This document shows positions 49,602-58,017 of a DNA stretch of 58,495 bases, piece by piece; positions within the stretch are counted from its first letter, which is position 1; each line of letters opens with the position of its first letter. Made by a program: the position numbers and the translations under genes. Location: positions 1 to 58,495 of the forward strand of contig JAKOZM010000173.1 of assembly GCA_029779995.1 (NCBI GenBank). Direction: 5' to 3'. This DNA comes from Actinomycetes bacterium. Lineage in GTDB: Bacteria; Actinomycetota; Actinomycetes; S36-B12; UBA10799. The notes beneath the pieces were generated by a model. That model had not been told where the DNA came from. It made no database searches and worked only from the letters and a program-made list of their open reading frames with translations.

Positions 49602-50544
49602 GGTCGAGGGCGCACTCGTGGACGAGATCGTTGATGAGCCATCGCGAGGGCGCCCGGTTGGCATCGTCGATGTCGACGCGGCCGCTGAGCGCATCTACGC
49701 GAGCGACAAAGGTCAGGATTGGGCCCCGGACGTCGAACTCGACCTAGGGAGCAAACGCTGGAAGCCCAACGCCGTTTCGAAGGATGGTAGGAGGCTTCTC
49801 TATGTCTTCCTTCCCGACCAGTTGCCTCGCTTCGTTCGTGACCGTCTTGACCTCGCTGCGCAGATGGGAATCAAGCCGACGCTGGCGCTGAATCTCGCAT
49901 CATTGTTCAAGCCAGAAATCGTGGAGTTGCTCGTAGGTGTTGACGCAGACGTCATTGTTCTAGATGACTACGACACGACCAAGCAGCTCACTCCCAGGCC
50001 GTTGCTCGCTGCGTTGGCTGATGTTGAGGTGCCAGTATCACCTGACCTGCGACGAAGCGTCGCGAGCGTCGTCTGGAATCGGATCGGAGATGGAACCGCC
50101 CACGAGAAGGGGCAGCGCCTCGAAGCGCTGCTAGCGTTCACCTTCGCTCAAGCGCGTGACCTAAAGGTCGTGGAGCGAAATTACCGGAACGAGACCGAGG
50201 AGATCGATCTGGTTCTTCAGATTGACAACTTCAGTTCCCGCGTCTGGCAGAAGTCCGGCGTACCATTCATTCTTGTCGAGTCCAAGAATCGGGCCGATAA
50301 GGCATCGCAGCCTATGGTCTCGTCGCTCATCACGAAGCTCCAGACTAAGCGAGGAACCGCACGCATAGCGGTACTGGTCTCACTGGCTGGATTCACGGAC
50401 GATGCGCGGATGCAAGAGCTGAGGTTCTCAACGCAGGAAATCTGCGTCGTGATGATCGATCGTTCTCAGTTGGAGTCGATCCTGTCAGCAGACGACGTAG
50501 ACGAAGCTCTTGAGGTCCTAGTGCGACAGGCAATGCTCCGATAA
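49585..50544 (+). CDS. PD-(D/E)XK restriction endonuclease-like protein
   Basis: The protein has 319 residues. The C-terminal nuclease domain shows KGQRLEALLAFTFAQA, then NETEEIDLVLQ (Asp near 208) and PFILVESKNRADKA (Glu232-x-Lys234), followed by QPMVSSLITKLQTKRG: the order Glu…Asp…ExK of Mrr/REase-like enzymes. The N-terminal 150 residues have LLYVFLPDQLPRFVRDRLDLAAQMGIKPTLALN and may be a recognition domain. It overlaps the ParB-like gene by 17 bp. With the D12 methylase it forms a probable three-gene restriction-modification unit. A convergent dprA follows after 89 bp. Confidence 0.85.
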   Translation: MSSTTEVEGALVDEIVDEPSRGRPVGIVDVDAAAERIYASDKGQDWAPDVELDLGSKRWKPNAVSKDGRRLLYVFLPDQLPRFVRDRLDLAAQMGIKPTLALNLASLFKPEIVELLVGVDADVIVLDDYDTTKQLTPRPLLAALADVEVPVSPDLRRSVASVVWNRIGDGTAHEKGQRLEALLAFTFAQARDLKVVERNYRNETEEIDLVLQIDNFSSRVWQKSGVPFILVESKNRADKASQPMVSSLITKLQTKRGTARIAVLVSLAGFTDDARMQELRFSTQEICVVMIDRSQLESILSADDVDEALEVLVRQAMLR

Positions 50545-50578
50545 GAATGTGGCCAGCGCGGAGCGTCTGGGCTGGCCC

Positions 50579-50590
50579 GGGGCTGGCCCC
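50579..50590. terminator. Possible bidirectional terminator between convergent genes
   Basis: GGGGCTGGCCCC (5-bp stem) lies within a longer GC-rich direct/inverted repeat (50570-50595), in the 89-bp gap between the convergent nuclease and dprA genes. There is no T-run, as often in actinobacteria, so support is only position and symmetry. Confidence 0.3.
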
Positions 50591-50633
50591 GCCGGCTTGG
50601 GTCTTTCTCGCTGGGACTGCGACGGCGATCTGG

Positions 50634-51620
50634 CTAGAGTGAGCGCCCGAGGTGCGCAGAGTTCTCGCGGAAGGCCCCGTGCTGGATAGCGGCGCTTGTC
50701 GCTTGTCGCGATCTCCTCAATGCGTCGCCAATGTCGCCGACGTCCACCACGATGGCGGCCATGTTGTCGCGGAGCAGTTGGTGAGGTCCCATGCTGGTTG
50801 CGCTGGTGACCGGCCCGGGGACAGCCCCAACGGCACGGCCGATCTGTTGGGCCTCTCGCACCACCTTCATCGAGCCCGAGCGGACGCCGGCCTCGACCAC
50901 AACGGTCGCTGCGGAGAGCGCGGCCATCAGGCGTGCGCGAGCGAGGAAGCGGTGGCGCGTAGGCACTGAGCCAGGTGGAACCTCGCTGACCATTAGGCCG
51001 AGGTCTGCCACTCGCTCAAGTAGTTCTCGGTGGCCCATCGGGTAGGGGCGATCAACGCCGTTCGCCATGACCGCGATCGTGTCACCACCGGATGCCAGGG
51101 CCGCTCGATGGGCAGCCCCTTCGATGCCGTACGCACCGCCCGCAACGACTACCCGTTCAGCGTTGGCGAGGTCGGAAGCCAGTTCTCCGGCCACGCGCTC
51201 ACCGTAGGAGGTCGCGGCCCTGGCGCCGGTGATCGTGACAAACTCGCTGAGCGGTCGCGCCAGGAACGAGGTAGCGCCACGAGTCCACAGGACGTATGGC
51301 CGCCGATCACCAAGATCGTCGAGTGCGGGCGGCCAATCTTGGTCGCCAGGGATCAGCACTCCGATACCCAGGCGCTGGGCTTCGACGATGCGCTGGGAGT
51401 GTGTCTGAGCGTCCGAACGCTCGAACTGGGCGCGCCAGACCCGTGCGTCAACGGTGCCGAGGCCCGGCACCCCATCATCACGCTCAGCGATCCGGAGCAC
51501 CTCAACCGCTCCCACCTCGCCCAAGAGACGACCTGTCACGGCGTCGTCTGGTTCGACGATCATCGACAGCACCATCCGCGCCGTGCGCTCGTCCTGGGCT
51601 ACCTGGCTCAGGTTCGCCAT
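50634..51620 (-). CDS. dprA: DprA/Smf-like DNA-processing protein
   Basis: The protein has 328 residues from ATG 51620 with GAGGAG six bases upstream. The Rossmann-like DprA domain has FVTITGARAATSYGERVAGELASDLA, VVVAGGAYGIEGAAHRAALASGG, VMANGVDRPYPMGHRELLERVAD and LMAALSAATVVVEAG. The usual C-terminal winged helix is absent or changed. Standalone DprA in an ICE probably protects or loads recombination proteins on the single strand that enters the recipient; that role is inference. It is divergent from the permease-type gene. Confidence 0.88.
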   Translation of the reverse strand: MANLSQVAQDERTARMVLSMIVEPDDAVTGRLLGEVGAVEVLRIAERDDGVPGLGTVDARVWRAQFERSDAQTHSQRIVEAQRLGIGVLIPGDQDWPPALDDLGDRRPYVLWTRGATSFLARPLSEFVTITGARAATSYGERVAGELASDLANAERVVVAGGAYGIEGAAHRAALASGGDTIAVMANGVDRPYPMGHRELLERVADLGLMVSEVPPGSVPTRHRFLARARLMAALSAATVVVEAGVRSGSMKVVREAQQIGRAVGAVPGPVTSATSMGPHQLLRDNMAAIVVDVGDIGDALRRSRQATSAAIQHGAFRENSAHLGRSL

Positions 51621-51710
51621 CGTCGGCTCCTCTCGCTCGTACAGAGAGGTACGCGCGGCGATGCGGAAACCGGAGGGTTCCGTGAACGCCGACCCCGGCG
51701 TACAGTGGAG

Positions 51711-51816
51711 GTTGAGGCAGGTTCTCCTCATATTGCGGGTCCTCCGGGACGGCCTTCGGGCACTCACACACGTTCTGCCTCCTCGACGGAGAAACACGTG
51801 TGACGAGAGGCCCGTC
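51711..51816 (+). ncRNA. Candidate structured 5' leader before the permease-type gene
   Basis: GAGGCAG (51714-51720) can pair with CTGCCTC (51775-51781). Inside lie GTCC-TCCG-GGAC and GCC-TTCG-GGC hairpins, the second with a UUCG loop, giving a three-way junction. CTCC-TCGAC-GGAG immediately after, and GGAG…CTCC before, offer competing pairings. It is oriented toward the gene at 51817. No known riboswitch class was recognised. Confidence 0.35.
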
Positions 51817-52188
51817 ATGTTCCGCTTCATCTGGACGCTCAGCGTTCGCACCCGCGACTATCTGCATCGCTACATGCCGAGCAACCGACTGCTCGCAGCC
51901 ATCCACACTCGACGCGGACTCAAGTGGGGGCTGCCCGCGATGCTGGTTGCTCTCCCGTACTTCCTGATCGCCTACGTCTGCTCGTCCGCGGTCGCCGACG
52001 GCGGTCCCGGCTGGCTGCACCTCATCGTGCTTTGGGCGTGCTGGAACGCACTCAAGTTCATCATCATGGGACCCGTGAGCGTTGTGCTGCTTGTCCGCGC
52101 GCGCCTGCACGAGGCCGCAATCCGTCGCCGTCAGCGCCGTGAGGCATCCGCCGAGGCTGATACTCGCGTCCCGGTACTGCACGTCTAG
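51817..52188 (+). CDS. Small membrane protein annotated elsewhere as 'sulfate permease' (ICE type)
   Basis: The protein has 123 residues from ATG 51817. The N-terminal part is basic (FRFIWTLSVRTRDYLHRYMPSNRLLAAIHTRRGLKWG). Two to three membrane segments follow (GLPAMLVALPYFLIAYVCSS; LHLIVLWACWNALKFIIMGPVSVVLLV) and then a cytoplasmic Arg-rich tail. Proteins of this look sit next to dprA in many actinobacterial ICEs; the name 'sulfate permease' is traditional and not supported by the size. A role in entry exclusion is conceivable but unproven. Confidence 0.75.
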   Translation: MFRFIWTLSVRTRDYLHRYMPSNRLLAAIHTRRGLKWGLPAMLVALPYFLIAYVCSSAVADGGPGWLHLIVLWACWNALKFIIMGPVSVVLLVRARLHEAAIRRRQRREASAEADTRVPVLHV

Positions 52189-52190
52189 AG

Positions 52191-52556
52191 TCAGCCGACT
52201 GCGACGAAGGACGAGCCGCTCCGAGACCGATGCCCACCGCCAGGCCGGATCACGATGCCGTGCGATGCGAGCGCCCGCCTGACAGCCTGAGGCCCAGCCC
52301 CGACCTTCACGCCGACCTCTACCAGCGTCAACCCGCTGAGGTAGAGGTCGGCTGCTTCATGGATGCGGGAAGGGTCGAAGCTTCCGCGTCGGATCGGGAC
52401 CTCTCGACGGGTCAGGTGGGCGGCCACCGTTCGGCGGTTCACTCCGAACCGCGCTGCCAGCTCCACGAGCGTCGCTCCCGACCGATACTCCGCCACCAGA
52501 TCGTCGACCTGCTCGGGCCGCAGAAGGGTTTGAGCCATCTCAAGTGACCGCACCAT
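52191..52556 (-). CDS. HTH DNA-binding protein at the element edge (121 aa or longer)
   Basis: Two HTH-like units are visible: LRPEQVDDLVAEYRSGATLVELAARFGVNRRTVAAHLTRRE and SRIHEAADLYLSGLTLVEVGVKVGAGPQAVRRALASHG, as in resolvase C-termini and GcrA/Hin-like regulators. The start is uncertain: 52556 (GGGG upstream), 52538, or further upstream, as the frame remains open to 52721 and GFYKQVRRGSRP looks conserved in character. It may be the remnant of a serine recombinase or a regulator of the junction. It stops two bases after the permease-type gene stop, convergently. Confidence 0.65.
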   Translation of the reverse strand: MVRSLEMAQTLLRPEQVDDLVAEYRSGATLVELAARFGVNRRTVAAHLTRREVPIRRGSFDPSRIHEAADLYLSGLTLVEVGVKVGAGPQAVRRALASHGIVIRPGGGHRSRSGSSFVAVG

Positions 52557-52690
52557 CCGACCCCGCGAGTCCGTCACCGTCGGCCTCGACCCACGCCGGA
52601 CCTGCTTGTAGAAGCCCCGTGACCTGCGCAAAGATAGGGTTTTCAAGGGTGGGCAGGGGTTCTCAAACTCTCTACGGAGGTCCACCCTTG
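52557..52690. other. Probable ICE/chromosome junction zone
   Basis: This gap, between the HTH gene and the first chromosomal gene, holds two direct repeats GGTTTTCAA (52638-52646) and GGTTCTCAA (52658-52666), spaced 20 bp, and then the GGAGG of the transporter gene. No tRNA was found. The chromosomal word GGCATAC appears only to the right of 52939. The exact attachment core cannot be fixed without the other end. Confidence 0.4.
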
Positions 52691-53602
52691 GTGAATCTCC
52701 CCCCATCGGGCGCTGCCGCAACCGGATCCGTCCTGCTGGGCGGGATGTTGTTCGGCACGGCCGGCGTCGCCCAAGCCTTCGCCCCCTCTGGTGCCCACCC
52801 GCTCACCGTCGGAGCCATGCGGCTGTCCGTCGGCGCGATCGCCCTCATCATCTTCGTCCTGGCTCGTGGTGACACCTTCGGTTCCGTCGTCCGGCTGTGG
52901 GGGAGCCCAGCCGGGCTGATCGCGACGGCCGGGGCCGCGGCATACCAACCGTTCTTCTTCGCCGGGGTGGCGCGGGTCGGCGTGCCGCTGGGCACGTTGG
53001 TCGCCGTGGGGAGCGCTCCCATCTTCACCGGGCTACTCGGCTGGGTCTGGCGGCGCGAGCGCCCAACGGGCACCTGGGCGCTGGCCACCACCATCTGCGT
53101 GGCCGGACTGGCGCTCCTGACCGGCGCGGGTGCCCAGGTCGGGAGCCTCGACGGGATCGCCTTGACCGCAGGAGCAGGAGTGTCGATCGCCTGCTACACG
53201 GTCGCGGCGAAGTCGCTCCTGGAGTCGGGTGTGGATGCCATCGGAGTGTGCGCCTCGACCTTCCTGCTTGGCAGCATCGTCGTCCTGCCGTTCGCGCTCG
53301 GCCAAGGGATCGGGTGGGCACGGACCGGCAGCGGTGTCCTCGTCGCTCTCTATCTCGGGCTGGCCACCATGGCGGTCGCGAACATCCTCTACGCCCGCGG
53401 CCTGCTGCACCTGCCCCCGGCCACCGCCGCGACTCTGGGGCTCGCCGACCCGGTCACCGCCACCGCACTCGGGGTCCTCGTCCTCGGGCAGACGGTCTCG
53501 CCCCTGGGATGGCTGGGCTTCCTCGGAGTCGTCGTGGGGCTGTTGCTGCAAGGGATCTGGGCGGCGCGCGCCGGGCGGCGCGACCAACTCCCGCTGGGCT
53601 GA
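52691..53602 (+). CDS. EamA/DMT-family transporter
   Basis: The protein has 303 residues from GTG 52691 (TTG 52688 is an equally good alternative; GGAGG upstream). There are ten hydrophobic segments in two repeats of five, the EamA layout (SVLLGGMLFGTAGVAQAF; AMRLSVGAIALIIFVLA; GLIATAGAAAYQPFFFAGVA; AGVSIACYTVAAKSLL; LGFLGVVVGLLLQGIW). It should export or import small metabolites across the inner membrane; the substrate is unknown. It is the first gene of clear host composition. Confidence 0.9.
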   Translation: MNLPPSGAAATGSVLLGGMLFGTAGVAQAFAPSGAHPLTVGAMRLSVGAIALIIFVLARGDTFGSVVRLWGSPAGLIATAGAAAYQPFFFAGVARVGVPLGTLVAVGSAPIFTGLLGWVWRRERPTGTWALATTICVAGLALLTGAGAQVGSLDGIALTAGAGVSIACYTVAAKSLLESGVDAIGVCASTFLLGSIVVLPFALGQGIGWARTGSGVLVALYLGLATMAVANILYARGLLHLPPATAATLGLADPVTATALGVLVLGQTVSPLGWLGFLGVVVGLLLQGIWAARAGRRDQLPLG

Positions 53603-53699
53603 GCGCGCCGAAACCGGCGCGACCGTGGACGCGAAGGCCCGATAACCTTGGGTATGCCGCGCGGGGCCTGCCCGCGCCACTCACCGCAGGGAGCCCGCA

Positions 53700-55685
53700 G
53701 TGTCTGCCAGCATCACCGTGTCCGTCGCCGGAAACGAGCGATCGGTCGCGGAGGCGACTACCGCCGCCGACCTGTTCGCCGATGACCGAGCGATCGTCGT
53801 TGCCCGGGTCAACGGTGAGCTTCGCGACCTGGCCCATGTCCTCGCCGACGGCGACGCCGTCGAGCCGGTGCGCATCGACGACCCCGACGGGCTGCAGGTG
53901 CTGCGCCACTCGTGCGCCCACGTGCTCGCGCAGGCCGTCCAGCAGGTCAACCCCGACGCCAAACTCGGCATCGGCCCGCCGATCCGGGACGGGTTCTACT
54001 ACGACTTCGACGTGACCACGCCGTTCACGCCCGAAGACCTCAAAGAGCTCGAAAAGGTCATGCAGCGGATCATCAACGAGGGCCAGACCTTCGTGCGCCG
54101 CGAGGTGAGCGACGAGGACGCCCTGGTCGAGCTGGCCGGCGAGCCGTTCAAGTGCGAGCTCATCGGGCTCAAGGGCGGGTCTGCCGAGGACGCGGCGGAA
54201 GGTGCCGGCGTCGAGGTCGGTGGCGCCCAGCTGACGATCTACGACAACGTGCGCCGCGATGGCACCCGGGCCTGGGGTGACCTCTGCCGGGGCCCGCACA
54301 TCCCGACGACCAAGTTGCTCGGCAACGCCTTCAAGGTCACACGCTCCAGCGCGGCCTACTGGCGCGGCGACCAGGCCAACCAGCAGTTGCAGCGGGTCTA
54401 CGGAACGGCCTGGCCGACGAAGGCCGACCTCACGGCATACCTCGACCGGCTGGCCGAGGCGGAACGGCGCGATCACCGCAAACTCGGGATCGAGCTTGAC
54501 CTCTACTCCTTCCCGGACGAGCTCGGCAGCGGGCTTCCGGTGTTCCACCCCAAGGGCGGGGTCCTCAAGCGGGAAATGGAGGACTACGCGCGACGGCGGC
54601 ACATCGAGGAGGGCTTCCTCTACGTCGGCACGCCGCACATCTCCAAGGAGGGGCTCTTCCACACCTCCGGGCACCTGCCCTACTACGCCGACACGATGTT
54701 CCCTCCCATGAGCATGGAGGGGTCGGACTACTACCTCAAAGCGATGAACTGCCCGATGCACAACCTCATCTACCGCTCGCGGGGACGTTCCTACCGCGAG
54801 TTGCCGTTGCGGCTGTTCGAGTTCGGGTCGGTCTATCGGTATGAGAAGTCGGGGGTCATCCACGGCCTCACCCGGGTGCGCGGTCTGGAGATGGACGACT
54901 CGCACTCCTACGTCACGCCCGAGCAGGCCCCCGCCGAGATCAAGCACCTGTTGAACTTCGTGCTGTCGCTGCTGCGTGACTTCGGCCTGGACGACTTCTA
55001 CCTCGAGCTGTCCACGCGCGACGACTCCGGCGCCAAGAAGGGCAAGTTCATCGGCTCGGAAGAGCAGTGGGCCGAGGCGACGCAGATCCTCGCTGACGTG
55101 GCGGCCGAGTCTGGCCTCGACCTCGTGCCCGACCCGGGCGGCGCGGCGTTCTACGGGCCGAAGATCTCCGTCCAGGCCCGCGACGCCATTGGCCGCACCT
55201 GGCAGATGTCGACGATCCAATACGACTTCAACCAGCCGGAGCGCTTCGGGTTGGAATACCAGGCTGCCGACGGCTCCCGCCAGCAACCGGTGATGATCCA
55301 CTCCGCGAAGTTCGGGTCGATCGAGCGCTTCATGGGGGTCTTGGTCGAGCACTACGCAGGCGCCTTCCCGCCCTGGCTGTCCCCGGTCCAGGTCCTCGGG
55401 GTGCCCGTCGCCGAGGAGTATGCCGGTTACCTCCGGGAGGTCCTAGGCGGCCTCGCGGCGCAGGGTGTCCGGGTCGAGTTGGACGAGAGCGACGACCGCT
55501 TCCCCAAGAAGATCCGCAACGCCTCCAAGTCGAAGGTGCCGTTCGTGCTCATCGCGGGGGAGGACGACCGGGCCGCCGGCGCGGTGTCCTTCCGGTTCCG
55601 CGACGGGAGCCAGCGCAACGGCATACCTGTTGCCGAGGCTGCCGCCGAGATCCTCGCCGCGATCGCCTCCCGGACCCAGGTTTAG
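53700..55685 (+). CDS. thrS: Threonyl-tRNA synthetase
   Basis: The protein has 661 residues, full length. A TGS domain is at about 1-65, the editing domain with [11 protein letters not shown] (HxxxH), and the class II core with [12 protein letters not shown], the zinc-binding Cys in [29 protein letters not shown] (motif 2) and [18 protein letters not shown] (motif 3). The C-terminal anticodon-binding domain begins near 555 ([18 protein letters not shown]). It charges tRNA-Thr in the cytoplasm. It starts the conserved actinobacterial order thrS-HIT-pgsA-patA-pimA. The start is GTG with GGGAG upstream. Confidence 0.98.
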   Translation: MSASITVSVAGNERSVAEATTAADLFADDRAIVVARVNGELRDLAHVLADGDAVEPVRIDDPDGLQVLRHSCAHVLAQAVQQVNPDAKLGIGPPIRDGFYYDFDVTTPFTPEDLKELEKVMQRIINEGQTFVRREVSDEDALVELAGEPFKCELIGLKGGSAEDAAEGAGVEVGGAQLTIYDNVRRDGTRAWGDLCRGPHIPTTKLLGNAFKVTRSSAAYWRGDQANQQLQRVYGTAWPTKADLTAYLDRLAEAERRDHRKLGIELDLYSFPDELGSGLPVFHPKGGVLKREMEDYARRRHIEEGFLYVGTPHISKEGLFHTSGHLPYYADTMFPPMSMEGSDYYLKAMNCPMHNLIYRSRGRSYRELPLRLFEFGSVYRYEKSGVIHGLTRVRGLEMDDSHSYVTPEQAPAEIKHLLNFVLSLLRDFGLDDFYLELSTRDDSGAKKGKFIGSEEQWAEATQILADVAAESGLDLVPDPGGAAFYGPKISVQARDAIGRTWQMSTIQYDFNQPERFGLEYQAADGSRQQPVMIHSAKFGSIERFMGVLVEHYAGAFPPWLSPVQVLGVPVAEEYAGYLREVLGGLAAQGVRVELDESDDRFPKKIRNASKSKVPFVLIAGEDDRAAGAVSFRFRDGSQRNGIPVAEAAAEILAAIASRTQV

Positions 55686-55736
55686 GTTCGGAGAGACCCC
55701 TCACCGGTCGCCGAAGCCGCCCTCTAGACTCGGGTC

Positions 55737-56303
55737 GTGACGTCCGACGACCCCGGCAGGGCGACTGCCGACCTTGAGAGCGCGAGCGATTTTGCGCGCG
55801 TCGAGGACGGGTTCGAGCGGTTGTGGACGCCGCATCGGATGGCCTACATCGAGGGCGTCCGGCCCACCGAGGAGGCCGGCGACGGGTGCCCGTTCTGCGC
55901 AGCCCCGCTGCGCAGCGACATCGAAGGGCTGATCGTCGCTCGCGGTGAGTTGTGCTTCGTCGTCATGAACCTCTTCCCCTACAACCCGGGCCACCTGCTC
56001 ATCTGCCCCTATCGGCACGTCCCCCTCTACGTCGACCTCACCGACGAGGAGACCACCGAGTTCACGGCGATGACCAAGACCGCCCTCGCCGCACTCACCC
56101 GGACCTCGGCTCCGATGGGCTTCAACATCGGGATGAACCAGGGCCGGGTCGCCGGCGCGGGGGTGGCCGCCCACCTGCACCAACACGTCGTGCCGCGGTG
56201 GGGAGGCGACTCCAACTTCCTGCCGATCATCGGCCAGACCAAGGCGTTGCCGCTGCTCCTCGAGGACGTGCGGACGCGCCTCGCCGAGGTCTGGCCGGCC
56301 TGA
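55737..56303 (+). CDS. HIT-family nucleotide-binding protein
   Basis: The protein has 188 residues; GTG start. The histidine triad is HLHQHVVPRW, with FVVMNLFPYNPGHLLICPYRHV and a CPFCAA zinc-binding pair. Members hydrolyse dinucleoside polyphosphates or nucleotidyl conjugates (AP4A phosphorylase-like). It sits regularly between thrS and pgsA in actinobacteria. The N-terminal 25 residues are polar and variable. Confidence 0.95.
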   Translation: MTSDDPGRATADLESASDFARVEDGFERLWTPHRMAYIEGVRPTEEAGDGCPFCAAPLRSDIEGLIVARGELCFVVMNLFPYNPGHLLICPYRHVPLYVDLTDEETTEFTAMTKTALAALTRTSAPMGFNIGMNQGRVAGAGVAAHLHQHVVPRWGGDSNFLPIIGQTKALPLLLEDVRTRLAEVWPA

Positions 56304-56401
56304 GCCGCACGGTATGCCGCGCGCCCACCGGTGCGCCGCGGCACCGGGACCACACGGCGTACCCCTAGGCTGGTGGGCACCATGCCGACCCCGAGGCCCT
56401 C

Positions 56402-57061
56402 ATGCTGAACCGACTTCTGCGCGCGTCCTGGACCAAGGTCATGACGCCGATCGCCAAGGCATTCCTCGCCATCGGGCTGACGCCCGACGCGGTGACGATT
56501 ATCGGCACCTTGGCCGTGTGTGTCTCGGCGCTGGCGTTCTATCCCCGCGGGGAGTTCCTCACCGGCACGCTGCTGATCACGCTCTTCATCTTCAGCGACA
56601 ACGTTGACGGGGTGATGGCCCGCCTGTCCGGTCGGCAAGGCGTCTGGGGAGCATTCCTCGACTCGACCCTCGATCGGGTCGGCGACGCGGCGATCTTCGG
56701 TGGCCTGGTGCTGTGGTTCGCCGGGCCCGGCGCCAACTGGCTGATGGCCGGGCTCGCGCTGGCATGCCTCATCCTCGGCATGGTCGTGTCCTACGCCAAG
56801 GCCCGGGCCGAAGGCCTGGGCATGACCTGCAACGTGGGGATCGCCGAGCGCGCCGACCGATTGTTCGCCGTCCTGCTGGCCACCGGCCTGGTCGGATTGG
56901 GCCTCCCGTTGTGGGTGCTGACCGTCGTCCTCGCCCTCCTGTCCGTCGCCAGTTTCATCACCGTGATCCAACGGATGGCCACGGTGCACACCCAAGCCAT
57001 GGCGGCCCTCCGGGCCGACGGGGCAGGCACGGCCGGCGACTCCGGGCCGACGGAGACCTGA
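56402..57061 (+). CDS. pgsA: Phosphatidylinositol phosphate synthase
   Basis: The protein has 219 residues. The CDP-alcohol phosphotransferase motif D-x2-D-G-x2-A-R-x8-G-x3-D-x3-D is complete: DNVDGVMARLSGRQGVWGAFLD continuing to STLDRVGD. Six membrane segments follow the pattern of mycobacterial PgsA1. It makes phosphatidylinositol phosphate, the base of PIM lipids. It overlaps the next gene by one base (TGATG). Confidence 0.93.
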   Translation: MLNRLLRASWTKVMTPIAKAFLAIGLTPDAVTIIGTLAVCVSALAFYPRGEFLTGTLLITLFIFSDNVDGVMARLSGRQGVWGAFLDSTLDRVGDAAIFGGLVLWFAGPGANWLMAGLALACLILGMVVSYAKARAEGLGMTCNVGIAERADRLFAVLLATGLVGLGLPLWVLTVVLALLSVASFITVIQRMATVHTQAMAALRADGAGTAGDSGPTET

Positions 57062-58017
57062 TGGGTGGTCTGTCAGGAGTCCTGGCGACCGCTCGGGCCC
57101 GCGGCACCGTCTGGGGCTACCGCGCCGGTTGGAGTGCCGTGCGTCGGATGCCGGAGCGGGCGGCATACCGAGTCTTCGACACCGTGGCCGACGCATCGGT
57201 GCGTCGAGGCGGTAAGGGGTTGGCGCGGATGCGCGCGAACTACGCCAAGGTGCGCCCCGAGCTCGACGATGCCGCGCTGGATGCCCTGGTGCGCGAGGGC
57301 ATGCGGTCCTACACGCGCTATTTCTGTGAGGCGTTCCGGCTGCCTGACTGCACCCACGACGACCTCGACCGGATGTGCCGCGCGGTCAACGACGCTGCCG
57401 TGCGTGCGAACCTCGACGCGGGGCGCTCCGCCGTGATCTTCGTGCCGCACATGGGCAACTGGGACATCGCCGGGGCGTGGTCGACCGGGCACCTGGCTCC
57501 CGTCACGACGGTCGCCGAGCGGTTGGAGCCCGAGGAGGTCTTCCGGGAGTTCTTCGAGTTCCGCGAGTCGCTCGGCATGACGATCCTGCCCCTGACCGGT
57601 GGGCCCAACCCGTTCAACGGGCTACGCGAAGCGGTGGATCGCGGCGACTTCGTGGCCCTGGTCTCCGATCGTGACCTCACGAGCAATGGCGTGGAGGTCG
57701 ACTTCTTCGGCCACCGCGCCCGGATGGCCAAGGGCCCCGCGCTCCTCGCGCTGCTCACCGGCGCCCCGCTGTATGCCGCGTCGATCCACTTCGCGCCCGC
57801 GGCGCCGGGGCGTGGCGCCGCAGGCCGCGAAACCGTCGTGACCTTCTCCAACGAGATCCCGGTGCCCACCGAGGGCGACACCGCGGCCAAGGCCCAGGCG
57901 ATGACCCAGGCGTGCGCGGCATACGTCGAAGGTCCGATCCGCGAGCACACGTCCGACTGGCACATGATGCAGCGGGTTTTCGTCGACGACCTCGACCCGA
58001 CCCGTCTGGGGCGGTGA
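57061..58017 (+). CDS. Phosphatidylinositol mannoside acyltransferase (PatA-like)
   Basis: The protein has 318 residues from ATG 57061. Lauroyl/myristoyl acyltransferase family motifs: VIFVPHMGNWDIAG (HxxxxD/E-type active site) and ALVSDRDLTSNGVEVDFFGHRARMAKGPALLA. It adds an acyl chain to PIM1/PIM2 at the membrane. The family is shared with LpxL, but the place between pgsA and pimA makes PatA most likely. It overlaps the pimA start (GTGA). Confidence 0.92.
   Translation: MGGLSGVLATARARGTVWGYRAGWSAVRRMPERAAYRVFDTVADASVRRGGKGLARMRANYAKVRPELDDAALDALVREGMRSYTRYFCEAFRLPDCTHDDLDRMCRAVNDAAVRANLDAGRSAVIFVPHMGNWDIAGAWSTGHLAPVTTVAERLEPEEVFREFFEFRESLGMTILPLTGGPNPFNGLREAVDRGDFVALVSDRDLTSNGVEVDFFGHRARMAKGPALLALLTGAPLYAASIHFAPAAPGRGAAGRETVVTFSNEIPVPTEGDTAAKAQAMTQACAAYVEGPIREHTSDWHMMQRVFVDDLDPTRLGR

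Noticed and set aside
47408..50544. Classical type II restriction-modification pair
   Set aside because: The third, central ParB-like gene overlaps both partners; a simple two-gene unit does not describe the locus.
1..52690. Integrase or recombinase gene of the ICE
   Set aside because: No tyrosine or serine integrase is visible; only IS transposases and the two-HTH protein at 52.2-52.6 kb. The integrase must be outside the window or lost.
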